Positions 17,297 through 25,429 of a DNA stretch of 64,000 nucleotides are shown here, one piece after another. The notes beneath the pieces were generated by a model, which saw only the letters and a program-made list of their open reading frames with translations, made no database searches and was not told where the DNA came from. The position numbers were made by a program, and so were the translations under genes. This DNA comes from Acidicapsa acidisoli (GTDB taxonomy: Bacteria > Acidobacteriota > Terriglobia > Terriglobales > Acidobacteriaceae). The stretch's first letter is position 1. Each line of letters starts with the position of its first letter. The stretch lies in assembly GCF_025685625.1 (NCBI RefSeq), contig NZ_JAGSYI010000001.1:682001-746000 (forward strand). The letters are read 5' to 3'.

Positions 17297-17452
17297 TACT
17301 TAACTCCTGGTCCGTTCGGCCAGCCCGTCCCGCTTAGCCCGTCGCCCTCGTCCGGGCTCAAAACTCATCTCTTCCTGTTGCCGACAGCTCCGATTCGGAA
17401 GCCTGGCGCCAGAGGCTGAAAAGAGGAGAACGGGAAAATCTCTAAAGTCGGC
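17297..17452 (-). promoter_or_regulatory. Candidate L10 leader upstream of rplJ
   Basis: The 156 nt between rplA and rplJ can fold into several helices on the minus strand: AGCCT/AGGCT closing an 8-nt loop, TCCGA/TCGGA, and AGCCCG/CGGGCT. This is where L10(L12)4 binds its own mRNA in many bacteria. I cannot align it to the known leader motif by eye, so the assignment rests on position and folding potential. Confidence 0.4.
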
Positions 17453-18160
17453 TTACTTAGCCGCTGCATCCGCTACGGCGCCGTCAATCGGAACACCAGG
17501 GCCCATCGTCGAGCTCAGCGTGATCCCTTTGACGTACTTGCCTTTCGCGGCTGAAGGCTTGGCGCGCATCACGCTGGCCAAAACAGTGGTCGCGTTCTCG
17601 ACGAGCTTTTCCGGCGGGAAGCTCAGCTTGCCTACCGGAACATGCACCAGGGCCGTCTTATCGGCGCGGAACTCAACCTTACCGGCCTTGATTTCCTTAA
17701 CTGCGGCAGCGACGTCCTGCGTGACGGTTCCAGTTTTCGGATTCGGCATCAGGCCGCGTGGTCCAAGAACCTTACCCAGACGACCGACAGACTTCATCAT
17801 GTCGGGCGTGGCAATCAGGGCATCAAATGCGGTCCACGATTCCTTCTGGATCTTCTCGACCATCTCTTCGCCGCCGACGAAATCCGCACCAGCAGCTTCG
17901 GCGTCCTTGAGACGATCACCGGAAGCGATGACGGCGACAATCTTGGTCTTGCCGAGTCCGTGAGGAAGCACAACCGTGCCGCGAACCATCTGGTCGGCGT
18001 GGCGGGTATCCACACCAAGACGCATGGTCAGATCGACGGTTTCGTCGAACTTGGCGAACTTTACCTTTTTCAGGAGTCCTACCGCCTCTGGCAGCAGGTA
18101 ATTGCGGGGCTCAACAGCCGCACGCGACTTCGTAATATTCTTGCTGGCTTTCTTTGCCAT
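17453..18160 (-). CDS. rplA: 50S ribosomal protein L1
   Basis: L1 forms the mobile L1 stalk that helps release deacylated tRNA, and in many bacteria it represses its own operon. It is 235 residues, the standard length. The conserved stretch [19 protein letters not shown] and the segment [15 protein letters not shown] are clear. The ATG at 18160 has GAGG four bases upstream. In most bacteria rplA directly follows rplK; here a 603-residue membrane-protein gene lies between them, so rplA probably depends on another promoter. Confidence 0.97.
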   Translation of the reverse strand: MAKKASKNITKSRAAVEPRNYLLPEAVGLLKKVKFAKFDETVDLTMRLGVDTRHADQMVRGTVVLPHGLGKTKIVAVIASGDRLKDAEAAGADFVGGEEMVEKIQKESWTAFDALIATPDMMKSVGRLGKVLGPRGLMPNPKTGTVTQDVAAAVKEIKAGKVEFRADKTALVHVPVGKLSFPPEKLVENATTVLASVMRAKPSAAKGKYVKGITLSSTMGPGVPIDGAVADAAAK

Positions 18161-18269
18161 TTATCCTCATCTCCCACCGCAATTGCCGGTCCCGCGTTGC
18201 GGGAAGCTCACGAAATCGCTGGGTAGCGAATTTCATTTCGAGCCCAAGTGCCGTGGTGTTGTTGATGGG

Positions 18270-18285
18270 CCACTCCGAGGAGTGG
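18270..18285 (-). promoter_or_regulatory. Hairpin in the rplA leader
   Basis: CCACTCC (18270-18276) and GGAGTGG (18279-18285) form a compact stem-loop. It lies between the candidate promoter and the rplA start, so it would be in the 5' leader of the mRNA. A role in L1 feedback is possible but unproven. Confidence 0.35.
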
Positions 18286-18297
18286 ACACATTTATGA

Positions 18298-18326
18298 AGT
18301 ATGACAGAGTTTGATTGCGGGCGCAA
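18298..18326 (-). promoter_or_regulatory. Candidate rplA promoter
   Basis: On the minus strand TTGCGC (18321-18326) is followed 17 nt later by CATACT (18298-18303), with TG just upstream as in an extended -10. It is placed between the GT-C-like gene and rplA, where a promoter would be needed if the gene upstream is only weakly transcribed. The hexamers match consensus only in part. Confidence 0.35.
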
Positions 18327-18362
18327 ATCGGAGCGGTCGGGAACCGGTGCTTACACCAGTGA

Positions 18363-20174
18363 TTAGTCTGCTGCTTCTTTTGAACGGAGATAGATGTCAT
18401 AGCCGCCAAGTTTATGGAAGAGCGTGAATTCTTTTGTGATCAAAGACAGCACCAGCGCTCTGTCCGGCAACGGATCTTCGTTCGACTGCAGGCGGGTCTT
18501 CACGATCACCCAACGGATATTGTGCTGGCGAGCGGCTTCGAGCAGTGCGGCGGCTGAATATGGGTCGGTCGTGTTGTCGAAGATCTGAACTGGAAATTCG
18601 GGGACTCGCCCACTGGCGAAGAAAAATGGCTCTTCGCCGGGAAGCAGCAGAATCCCGTCCTGCGGCGGGATTTCTTTCGCCGCAAAGCGTACAAGTTCCT
18701 CGAAATCTGGCAGATATGGCCCGCGATCGGCCATTTCCCGTAAGGCTGGCAGCGTGGCGCGGTAAAGCGGCTGATCGGGAATATTCAGGTAGTTCATGCG
18801 CTCGTGGCCTGCCGCATAGAGGCCACCGCAGATCAGGAAGGTCGCTGAGACCACTATGGCAAGCGGGAGAACTATCTGCCGGACAGCTGATGGAGCGGCG
18901 GTCAGCATTTGTGCGATGAGCAGGATGAGCAAGGGCCAGATTGCGTAGGTTGAGCCCCATAGCTGCTGCGAGAGAAACGTTCCGTGGATGGCCGCAAGAA
19001 TGAAGAAGGGCGTCAACCCGCCAAGCGAGACTCCTTTGCGGAGCTCGATCAACGCAACGACTGCGGAAACGATCAGCAGCATTGGCCAGAGTGCGAGCAG
19101 GTTGTCGCCGCGCTCGTCCAGATCGTCGTTTAGAAACAGGTAGAGGATGCTCCCGAGCAATGGAGCTGACAGGAGGCAGAGCGCCAGGATTTTGGCCCCG
19201 GTTCGCCGGACAATCGGCAGGGAGACGAGGATCAATCCGCAACCAACGGTCGGCAGAGTCCACGCGAAGAAGGGCTGCTGGTAGACCGTGAGCATCTCCG
19301 AAAAGCCGGGCAGGCGGCGTTGGGCTGCAAAGTGGATGGTCCAATGAAGATAGTTGTCGAGGCCGGCCGTGACCTGGATCAACCCAAGAGCTGCCAGCAT
19401 AGCCGCACAGATTGCGACAAGAACCTTGAAGAGGATCGCGGAACTCGGTTCGTTGGTTGATTCAGACAGCCTATCCTTATTGATCCGGCTTTTGATCTGG
19501 CTCAAGAGCAGCAAAAGGAGGATGCCGGCAACTACGAGCGCAAGAAATGGCACTCCCATATTCTGTTTAAAGAAGACTGGCAGGACGACGGCTGCTCCGG
19601 TCGATACGGCCATTGCCCATTGCCTCAGAAGAGTGCCTTGCCCTGGTTGATTGAGTCTGAGTCTCTGCAAAAGGAAAATCGCGACGAGAATGGCAAAACC
19701 CGCGTCGCAGTCGTAGATCGGATGGGGATAGATGCTATAAACCCCAAGCACTGTTAGCGGCGCGGCGAGCAAAAGCGAAATCCACCACGCGCGGGCGACG
19801 TTATTTTCCAGGAATCGCAGAATGACTCGCCACGCAACCACTGTGGCGAGGCCGCCAACAAATGCCGCGTAAGCGACATGCAGGAAATAGTGCCTGCCTG
19901 CGAGCCGCATGATTCCGGCCTGAAGCAGGAATGTCAGCGGCGGATGGACCAGCGGGAAGTCCCGATACGGCATTTGGCCGAGTGCGATGCGGTAACTGGT
20001 ATCAAGCAGATAGCTCAGATCCCAAAGAATTGCGATCTGCGAGTTTTGCCAAAGGACAAAGGCTGCGGTGGCCAGAAACAGAGCTGCGCCAGCCAGAAAA
20101 TCGCGACGTTCCCAGCGTTTCCATTGTGTGGATGCTTTTAGCTCGGGTTCGCCCAGGCGTGTGGAGTCCGGCAA
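18363..20174 (-). CDS. GT-C-like polytopic membrane protein inserted between rplK and rplA
   Basis: This is a 603-residue protein with about eleven or twelve hydrophobic segments from residue 28 to about 465 and a soluble C-terminal domain of about 130 residues. The first periplasmic loop carries acidic residues in WDLSYLLDTSYRIALGQMPY, followed by YRDFPLVHPPLTF. This resembles the N-terminal loop of GT-C family glycosyltransferases (ArnT/PMT-like), which use polyprenyl-linked sugars, but I cannot assign a substrate. The TTG start at 20174 has GGGAG six bases upstream. It is on the operon strand but has no obvious link to translation. A strong terminator separates it from rplK. The coding call is secure; the function is tentative. 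Confidence 0.8.
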   Translation of the reverse strand: MPDSTRLGEPELKASTQWKRWERRDFLAGAALFLATAAFVLWQNSQIAILWDLSYLLDTSYRIALGQMPYRDFPLVHPPLTFLLQAGIMRLAGRHYFLHVAYAAFVGGLATVVAWRVILRFLENNVARAWWISLLLAAPLTVLGVYSIYPHPIYDCDAGFAILVAIFLLQRLRLNQPGQGTLLRQWAMAVSTGAAVVLPVFFKQNMGVPFLALVVAGILLLLLLSQIKSRINKDRLSESTNEPSSAILFKVLVAICAAMLAALGLIQVTAGLDNYLHWTIHFAAQRRLPGFSEMLTVYQQPFFAWTLPTVGCGLILVSLPIVRRTGAKILALCLLSAPLLGSILYLFLNDDLDERGDNLLALWPMLLIVSAVVALIELRKGVSLGGLTPFFILAAIHGTFLSQQLWGSTYAIWPLLILLIAQMLTAAPSAVRQIVLPLAIVVSATFLICGGLYAAGHERMNYLNIPDQPLYRATLPALREMADRGPYLPDFEELVRFAAKEIPPQDGILLLPGEEPFFFASGRVPEFPVQIFDNTTDPYSAAALLEAARQHNIRWVIVKTRLQSNEDPLPDRALVLSLITKEFTLFHKLGGYDIYLRSKEAAD

Positions 20175-20201
20175 GTTCCTCTCCCAGCAACGAGTCTACT
20201 C

Positions 20202-20233
20202 AAAACAAAAGCCCTCCGAGCGGGAGGGCTTTT
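20202..20233 (-). terminator. Rho-independent terminator after rplK
   Basis: A perfect 11-bp stem, AAAAGCCCTCC (20207-20217) with GGAGGGCTTTT (20223-20233), has a 5-nt loop and is followed on the minus strand by GTTTTG. It starts 30 nt after the rplK stop codon. This should end most transcripts coming from tuf, secE, nusG and rplK before the membrane-protein gene. Confidence 0.85.
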
Positions 20234-20262
20234 GGGCGGACCAGGAAATGAACGAAGAGGCG

Positions 20263-20700
20263 CTAGGCGACTACTTCGATGCCCATGGAGCGGGCAGTTC
20301 CCTTGATGCTCTTGATTGCGGCCTCGACCGAGGCGGCGTTCAGGTCGGGAAGCTTGGTCTCGGCGATTTCGCGGACTTGCTTTTCCGTGACCTTGCCGAC
20401 CTTGTCTTTGTTCGGGACTGCGGCGCCTTTGGGGATGCCGGCTGCGCGAAGCAGGAGGTTCGATGCGGGCGGAGTCTTGGTGACGAAGGTGAAGGTTCGG
20501 TCGCCGTAAACGGTGATCACGACCGGGATGGTGAGTCCGGCCATCTCCTTGGTCTGGGTACGCGCGTTGAACTGCTTGCAGAACTCCATGATATTGACCT
20601 GCGCCTGACCGAGCGCGGGGCCGACTGGAGGTGCGGGAGTTGCCTTGCCAGCTTCGATCTGCAGCTTGACGTAGCCTGTAATTTTCTTCGGAGGTGCCAT
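20263..20700 (-). CDS. rplK: 50S ribosomal protein L11
   Basis: L11 binds the GTPase-associated centre of 23S rRNA and is needed for RelA-dependent stringent signalling. It is 145 residues. I use the ATG at 20698-20700 ([18 protein letters not shown]), which has AAGGA seven bases upstream; a start 19 codons earlier gives a non-homologous leader. The proline-rich N-terminal switch ([14 protein letters not shown]) and the C-terminal rRNA-binding domain (from about residue 75) are typical. It follows nusG after about 160 nt. Confidence 0.97.
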   Translation of the reverse strand: MAPPKKITGYVKLQIEAGKATPAPPVGPALGQAQVNIMEFCKQFNARTQTKEMAGLTIPVVITVYGDRTFTFVTKTPPASNLLLRAAGIPKGAAVPNKDKVGKVTEKQVREIAETKLPDLNAASVEAAIKSIKGTARSMGIEVVA

Positions 20701-20719
20701 GTTCGTTTCCTTCGGAAAC

Positions 20720-20863
20720 AGCTGCCAGCTCCTAGCCGCTAGCTTTAGCTGATGCATTTCCTTGAATCAATTTTGGTAAAGCCGCTCGAGCGTTCGCTTG
20801 CAACCGGAGCACGCTAGGTAACACACCGGCTAGAAGCTGGAAGCTAATAGCTAGAAGCTGCCT
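20720..20863. repeat. AGCT-rich short repeats between nusG and rplK
   Basis: Around 20720-20757 and 20828-20863 the sequence is built from overlapping AGCT/CTAGC units, with two copies of CTAGAAGCTG in the second block. The two blocks are roughly inverted relative to each other and could fold together. No coding frame or clear regulatory motif is present. Confidence 0.4.
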
Positions 20864-21447
20864 TACTCAATCTTCTCGACTTTGCCGAACTCCAACTCAA
20901 CTGGCGTGGAGCGTCCGAAGATGGTGACCATAACCTTGAGGGTCTCGCGATCTTCGTTGACTTCGTCCACGATACCGTTGAAGTTGGCAAAGGGGCCGTC
21001 TGTAATGCGGACGGACTCGTTCTTTTCGAACCGGATCTTCTGGCGCGGCTTCTCTTTGGATTCATCGGAGCGATTGAGCAGGGAGCTGATCTCTTCTTCG
21101 CTCAGAGCAACCGGCTTGTCGCCCGTACCCAGAAAGCCGGTAACGCGCGGGGTTTCCTTGATGATGTGCCAGATCTGGTTGTCGAGTTCCATCTCGATCA
21201 GCACGTAGCCAGGCAGGAAGACACGCTCGATGGTACGCTTTTTGCCGTTGACCGTTTCAGTCACAGGCTCGGTGGGAATCATTATGCGGCCGAATTTGCT
21301 TTCCAGGCCAAATGCCTGAATGCGGCTCTCCAGGGATTCCTTCACCTTGCGCTCAAAGCCCGAATAGGCGTGCAGAATATACCACTTAAAATTCTCATTC
21401 TGCGGCGGTTGTACCGGTTCGGGTTGTTGCTCCAATTCGTCTGTCAT
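20863..21447 (-). CDS. nusG: Transcription termination/antitermination factor NusG
   Basis: NusG binds the beta' clamp of RNA polymerase and links it to ribosomes or Rho. Counted from the ATG at 21447 it has 194 residues: a polar N-terminal tail of about 20 residues, the NGN domain (FKWYILHAYSGFERKVKESL onward) and a C-terminal KOW domain (VRITDGPFANFNGIVDEVN). An alternative GTG at 21465, two bases after the secE stop, would add six residues and suggests translational coupling; the ribosome sites do not clearly decide between the two. The order secE-nusG is the usual one. Confidence 0.94.
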   Translation of the reverse strand: MTDELEQQPEPVQPPQNENFKWYILHAYSGFERKVKESLESRIQAFGLESKFGRIMIPTEPVTETVNGKKRTIERVFLPGYVLIEMELDNQIWHIIKETPRVTGFLGTGDKPVALSEEEISSLLNRSDESKEKPRQKIRFEKNESVRITDGPFANFNGIVDEVNEDRETLKVMVTIFGRSTPVELEFGKVEKIE

Positions 21448-21467
21448 TCCCTGTGTCTCTCTCACGG

Positions 21468-21749
21468 CTACTGCGGACCTACAAGCAGACTCGTCAGTTT
21501 AGTCAGTCCAAAATTGAAAACACCATCCACAACCCAGAAATAAGCGGCAAAAATGAAGACCGTCACGAGGACCACGGTTGTGGTCGCCTGGACTTCCTTG
21601 CGCGAGGGCGTAACCACTTTCCGCATTTCGGCGCGCACGTCCGTCAGGAAGGTGCGAGCCTGCTGGTATGTAGCCGTCGTCCGTTCCACCAACTGATTCT
21701 GCTTGGGGTTAGTGGACTGCTCGCCTGCAACCAATGCTGTCTTTGCCAT
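21468..21749 (-). CDS. secE: Preprotein translocase subunit SecE
   Basis: SecE is the essential clamp subunit of the SecYEG channel. This is the short form, 93 residues with a single C-terminal membrane helix (about 66-85, VVLVTVFIFAAYFWVVDGVF). Before it lies the conserved amphipathic helix RTFLTDVRAEMRKVVTPSRKE, a family hallmark. The first 35 residues are polar and variable. It lies between tRNA-Trp and nusG. Confidence 0.94.
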   Translation of the reverse strand: MAKTALVAGEQSTNPKQNQLVERTTATYQQARTFLTDVRAEMRKVVTPSRKEVQATTTVVLVTVFIFAAYFWVVDGVFNFGLTKLTSLLVGPQ

Positions 21750-21815
21750 ACTTCTACTCGCCTTTGCTATCCGAAGTCGATCCGGAGGTTACTGCACTTG
21801 GAATGGCACTCAATC

Positions 21816-21891
21816 TGGCAGGGGCGGAGGGATTCGAACCCCCAAGTTCGGTTTTGGAGACCGACAGTTTAACCGTTGAGCTTACGCCCCT
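21816..21891 (-). tRNA. tRNA-Trp (anticodon CCA)
   Basis: The minus strand folds as a full cloverleaf with the acceptor AGGGGCG/CGCCCCT, anticodon loop CTCCAAA (anticodon CCA), GGTTCGAATCC T-arm, discriminator G and an encoded CCA end. It sits between rpmG and secE, a common bacterial arrangement. Confidence 0.95.
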
Positions 21892-21894
21892 AAA

Positions 21895-21982
21895 TTCGAG
21901 GGACTAGGAAATAGGGAAAAGGGAGTAGCTTGGAGCCAATTCGCGGCCATCTATTCCCTATCCCCTAATCCCTGTTCCCTGC
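21895..21982. repeat. GGGA/TCCC-rich imperfect inverted repeat
   Basis: The spacer between tRNA-Trp and rpmG has purine-rich units (GGGACTAGGAAATAGGGA...) followed by pyrimidine-rich ones (CTATTCCCTATCCCC...), which can pair imperfectly. The phrases CTGTTCCCT and CCCTAATCCCT occur again at about 22216-22234 upstream of rpmG. This is a low-complexity element of unknown role. Confidence 0.4.
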
Positions 21983-21983
21983 T

Positions 21984-22133
21984 TTACTTCGTTTCTCTGT
22001 GCTTCCGGTGGGTACGGCAGCGCTTGCAGAACTTCGCGAACTCGAGACGGCCGGTGGTCGTCTTCTTGTTCTTCGTCGTCGTGTAGTTGCGCTCCTTGCA
22101 CTCAGTGCACTGCAATGTCACAATTTCCCGCAT
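21984..22133 (-). CDS. rpmG: 50S ribosomal protein L33, zinc-binding form
   Basis: This 49-residue protein begins [19 protein letters not shown] at the ATG at 22131-22133, with AGGA about seven bases upstream. It has the two Cys pairs of the zinc-containing form of L33, C9-x2-C12 and C36-x2-C39 (FCKRCRTH). It lies between tuf and tRNA-Trp in the usual rpmG-trpT-secE order. The identification is secure despite its small size. Confidence 0.95.
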   Translation of the reverse strand: MREIVTLQCTECKERNYTTTKNKKTTTGRLEFAKFCKRCRTHRKHRETK

Positions 22134-22241
22134 CTTCGTATCCTAACTGATTCGGCGTAGATCTGCTCTGCGCCGGTCTTCTTGAATTTCTGAGGGATCA
22201 GGGAACTCGTCTTCCTGTTCCCTAATCCCTATTCGCTGCTA

Positions 22242-23429
22242 CTAAGCGATAATCTCCGAGATGGCCCCGGCGCCGACTGTCCTGCCGCCTTCGCGGATGG
22301 CGAAACGCAGGCCCTTTTCCATCGCAACCGGCGTGTGCAGCTCGATCTCCAGCTGGATATTGTCGCCCGGCATCACCATCTCCGTGCCCGCAGGAAGCTT
22401 CGCCGTGCCCGTCACGTCCGTGGTGCGGAAGTAGAACTGGGGACGGTAGCCGTTGAAGAACGGCGTATGACGGCCGCCTTCTTCCTTGCTCAGAACGTAA
22501 ACCTCGCCTTTGAACTTGGTGTGCGGCTTGATCGAACCGGTCTTGGCCAGAACCATGCCGCGCTCCACGTCGTCCTTGGCAATGCCGCGCAGCAGCAGGC
22601 CGGCATTGTCGCCCGCCAGACCTTCGTCCAACTGCTTCTTGAACATTTCGACGCCCGTTACTACTGTCTTGCGCGTCTCGCGGAAGCCGACGATTTCAAC
22701 TTCCTCGCCTACCTTCACCTTGCCGCGCTCGATACGGCCCGTAACCACCGTGCCGCGTCCGGAGATCGAGAAGATATCTTCGATCGGCATCAGGAAGGGC
22801 AGATCGACCATGCGGTCCGGCTGCGGAACGTACTTGTCGACCGCATCCATCAGCTCATCAATCTTGGCTTCCCACTGCGCTTCGCCATTCAGGGCGCCGA
22901 GAGCAGATCCGCGAATGACCGGAACGTCGTCGCCCGGGAACTGGTACTTGGAGAGCAGCTCGCGCACTTCCATTTCCACCAGTTCAACCAGCTCTTCGTC
23001 CTCGACCGCGTCGCACTTGTTCAGAAACACTACCAGTGAGGGAACGCCAACCTGGCGGGCCAGCAGCACGTGCTCCTTGGTCTGGGGCATCGGGCCGTCG
23101 GTGGCCGCAACCACCAGAATGCCGCCATCCATCTGCGCCGCGCCGGTGATCATGTTCTTGATGTAGTCGGCGTGGCCCGGGCAGTCGACGTGCGCATAGT
23201 GACGGTTGGCCGTCTCATACTCCACGTGCGCTGTCGCGATCGTAATGCCGCGCTCCCGCTCTTCCGGCGCGTTGTCAATCGTGTCGAACGAACGGAACTG
23301 GATCTTCGGATTGTGCTTCGACAATACCTTCGTGATCGCCGCCGTCAACGTCGTCTTTCCGTGATCGATATGCCCGATCGTTCCCACGTTCACGTGCGGC
23401 TTAGACCGGTCAAATTTTTCCTTCGCCAT
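22242..23429 (-). CDS. tuf: Elongation factor Tu
   Basis: EF-Tu delivers aminoacyl-tRNA to the ribosome using GTP. It is 395 residues with the G1 motif GHIDHGKTT at about 18-26, the switch region [13 protein letters not shown] (G3), NKCD (G4) and SAL (G5), then beta-barrel domains 2 and 3. The elfamycin- and kirromycin-contact regions look normal. It is placed after a tRNA cluster, as in the classic tRNA-tufB operon. No second copy lies in this window. Confidence 0.98.
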   Translation of the reverse strand: MAKEKFDRSKPHVNVGTIGHIDHGKTTLTAAITKVLSKHNPKIQFRSFDTIDNAPEERERGITIATAHVEYETANRHYAHVDCPGHADYIKNMITGAAQMDGGILVVAATDGPMPQTKEHVLLARQVGVPSLVVFLNKCDAVEDEELVELVEMEVRELLSKYQFPGDDVPVIRGSALGALNGEAQWEAKIDELMDAVDKYVPQPDRMVDLPFLMPIEDIFSISGRGTVVTGRIERGKVKVGEEVEIVGFRETRKTVVTGVEMFKKQLDEGLAGDNAGLLLRGIAKDDVERGMVLAKTGSIKPHTKFKGEVYVLSKEEGGRHTPFFNGYRPQFYFRTTDVTGTAKLPAGTEMVMPGDNIQLEIELHTPVAMEKGLRFAIREGGRTVGAGAISEIIA

Positions 23430-23533
23430 GGCTAACCTCAGTCCCTTCTTATACTTCTAACCTGCCACTCTACAGTGAGCGGTTCATACTCACATGAAAA
23501 TCTGTGCATCCAAGAGCTCATTCAACGGCGGAA

Positions 23534-23842
23534 TCAATAGTATGCGTAGATCTTCAAAAACCTTTGCCGCAGCTCGACCGGCACCTTTTCGATGCGGGCC
23601 AGGTACTTTTCCCGAATCAATGCCTGGTCGCTGGTCGGAAGCGCCTTATACAACTCCGGCGAATCCTTGCCGAGCAAGCCTTTGTCCAACACCAGCTCAA
23701 ACTGCCTCACCCGCAGCTTCTTCCCGGCCACGGAAGCCAGAAAAAGATCGGCGCGATTGGCGGCAAAGGCCGCTTCAATCCGCTGGGACAACTGCTGAAA
23801 GCCCTGTTCGTTCTGGACCGGGAAAACCGCCTGCTCAAACAT
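23534..23842 (-). CDS. Hypothetical protein between tRNA-Gly and tuf
   Basis: This is a 102-residue soluble, mostly helical protein (MFEQAVFPVQNEQGFQQLSQRI onward in brief; key run VAGKKLRVRQFELVLDKGLLG). An AGG precedes the ATG at 23842. It has good coding character and would be co-transcribed with tuf, 104 nt upstream of it. I recognise no family. Its place inside a translation operon suggests a conserved lineage-specific gene, but its role is unknown. Confidence 0.7.
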   Translation of the reverse strand: MFEQAVFPVQNEQGFQQLSQRIEAAFAANRADLFLASVAGKKLRVRQFELVLDKGLLGKDSPELYKALPTSDQALIREKYLARIEKVPVELRQRFLKIYAYY

Positions 23843-23882
23843 TTTTGCCTAACCCCTGCGCGACCGTTGCACCTTCAAAAAC

Positions 23883-23957
23883 TGGAGCGGGAGACGAGGA
23901 TCGAACTCGCGACCAACAGCTTGGAAGGCTGTGACTCTACCACTGAGTTACTCCCGC
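23883..23957 (-). tRNA. tRNA-Gly (anticodon TCC)
   Basis: A full cloverleaf with the acceptor GCGGGAG/CTCCCGC, anticodon loop CTTCCAA (anticodon TCC), GTTCGATCC T-arm, discriminator T and encoded CCA. Part of the tRNA-tuf cluster. Confidence 0.95.
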
Positions 23958-23986
23958 CCTGACAACTACCTGTGCTACCTGAACCC

Positions 23987-24062
<76 letters not shown>

Positions 24063-24067
24063 CCTCT

Positions 24068-24364
24068 TTACAGCTTACCGGCCTCATCCTCACTTCGCCG
24101 CCGGATTTTGTCTGCCTCGCGAGCCACCATGGTCCGGAGGACAAACATCCCGATGACGAAGAGCGGAATCAGCTTAATTTCGACCGGCCTGCCAAAGGCG
24201 AAGACAGTGCCCTCGCCAAGAGTAAACCAGATTACCGCCGCCAGAATGCCGAAGGCCCCCATGGCCACCCAGAATTTCTGGTCTTGCCTCGAACCAGGCT
24301 TTCGTTCCTGAACCTGCTCCGGATCGAACCCCGGATTCTGCTCAGGACCATCCAGCTCGCGCAT
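24068..24364 (-). CDS. Small two-helix membrane protein within the tRNA cluster
   Basis: Starting at the ATG at 24364 (MRELDGPEQNPGF), with GAGGG eight bases upstream, this gives 98 residues. A longer frame would run into tRNA-Tyr and is rejected. The N-terminal 30 residues are polar, then come two hydrophobic segments (WVAMGAFGILAAVIWFTLG and IKLIPLFVIGMFVL) and a basic C-terminus (DKIRRRSEDEAGKL). It ends six bases before tRNA-Thr(GGT). I recognise no family. The close packing suggests one shared transcript processed at the tRNAs. Confidence 0.7.
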   Translation of the reverse strand: MRELDGPEQNPGFDPEQVQERKPGSRQDQKFWVAMGAFGILAAVIWFTLGEGTVFAFGRPVEIKLIPLFVIGMFVLRTMVAREADKIRRRSEDEAGKL

Positions 24365-24407
24365 CCCGCCAACCCTCAATCCATAACAACAAAAACCTGA
24401 AACATGC

Positions 24408-24495
24408 TGGTGCACAGGGAAGGATTCGAACCTTCGTAGTCCCAAAGGACGGCAGATTTACAGTCTGCTGCCATTAACCACTCGGCCACCTGTGC
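24408..24495 (-). tRNA. tRNA-Tyr (anticodon GTA)
   Basis: A class II tRNA of 88 nt with a long variable arm, acceptor GCACAGG/CCTGTGC, anticodon stem GCAGA/TCTGC with loop CTGTAAA (anticodon GTA), GGTTCGAATCC T-arm, discriminator A and encoded CCA. Confidence 0.95.
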
Positions 24496-24748
24496 CCATC
24501 TTCTCGTCCACCACCGAAACCCTACTTTGGCGCATTCCACCCTCTCCGGAAATCTCCGGTTTATCCGGATGACCGGACCTGTGGAGCGACGCCTCTGGGG
24601 ATTTACCGCGGAGGACTGGATTGACCTTCCTGAACTTCCGAAATCGACTCGGGAATGCGCTGAATCGGTCTATCCAAATAACTTTTCTTGCCGTGCCCGT
24701 ATTCTGGCCCGGTCTTACACTCAGGCACGGCCCTCAGGCCGCGATGCG

Positions 24749-24824
24749 TGGAGCTGGCGAAGGGATTTGAACCCCCGACCCTCTGATTACAAATCAGATG
24801 CTCTACCAGCTGAGCTACGCCAGC
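24749..24824 (-). tRNA. tRNA-Thr (anticodon TGT)
   Basis: A full cloverleaf with the acceptor GCTGGCG/CGCCAGC, anticodon stem TCTGA/TCAGA with loop TTTGTAA (anticodon TGT), GGTTCAAATCC T-arm, discriminator T and encoded CCA. It is the first gene of the tRNA-tuf unit; the 253 nt between it and tRNA-Tyr hold no gene that I can support. Confidence 0.95.
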
Positions 24825-24906
24825 AAAACTTTACCGGAAATCCGGTGATCTGAACCCAAACTCTGCGGGCACACTTGATCCCGCCGCGCTTTCGGCACAG
24901 AAGTAA

Positions 24907-24935
24907 AGATTAGCACAGCGGCGTTGGAGGGGCAA
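24907..24935 (-). promoter_or_regulatory. Candidate promoter of the tRNA-tuf operon
   Basis: On the minus strand TTGCCC (24930-24935) is followed after 17 nt by TAATCT (24907-24912), with TG three bases upstream of the -10. It lies about 80 nt before tRNA-Thr(TGT), the first gene of the cluster. The match is moderate. Confidence 0.4.
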
Positions 24936-25352
24936 ACCGGTCTACGCCGGGTCGAGCCGGAGCTTCGAACCAGGGCCAGAGCCACCTCTCGTCTTGTCTT
25001 GTCGTGACCTGGCTCAGATCTGGTTCAGAAGCGGAGGGATGCACGCTGAGGCGATGAACGATTCGCGCCGGGTCTCGCCGACTTTTCGTTCAAGTCAAAA
25101 TTCAGGTCAAAAATTACACACGTCGGTGAATTGCAATAGAAAATTGACAACAATTATTTGGTCCAACGTGACGAAAATGCCTGGACTTTCACGCATATAG
25201 AAATTAGATGGAACTGTTCAATTTAGATTTCTGTGAAGTTACTTCAGAAGGCAAATTATGGGTACTTAACGCGCCTGCAAGGCATGGTTACTGGGCTGAA
25301 AGTATGCGAAAAGGCAGAAATGGAGCGCATTTTTAACGCTTTCAAGACTTCC

Positions 25353-25381
25353 TTGACTTGACTATAGCCTTGGTGTACTTT
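25353..25381 (+). promoter_or_regulatory. Candidate promoter of the secreted protein at 25430
   Basis: TTGACT (25353-25358) is followed after 17 nt by TACTTT (25376-25381), which places transcription about 40 nt before the ATG. The -35 is good and the -10 weak. Confidence 0.4.
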
Positions 25382-25429
25382 CTGTCTGACCGGCGACGGG
25401 TCCCCCAACAACAAAGGAAATGGAAGGTC

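Larger units (their letters stand above)
24825..25429. other. Divergent intergenic region upstream of the tRNA-tuf operon
   Basis: No gene is supported in these 605 nt. It should carry the minus-strand promoter for the tRNA-tuf operon and the plus-strand promoter for the secreted protein at 25430; candidates for both are listed. The middle part (25100-25260) is AT-rich relative to the rest of the window. Confidence 0.6.

Noticed and set aside
24527-24853. A 108-codon plus-strand frame between tRNA-Tyr and tRNA-Thr
   Set aside because: It runs through the antisense of tRNA-Thr(TGT), and has no ribosome site.
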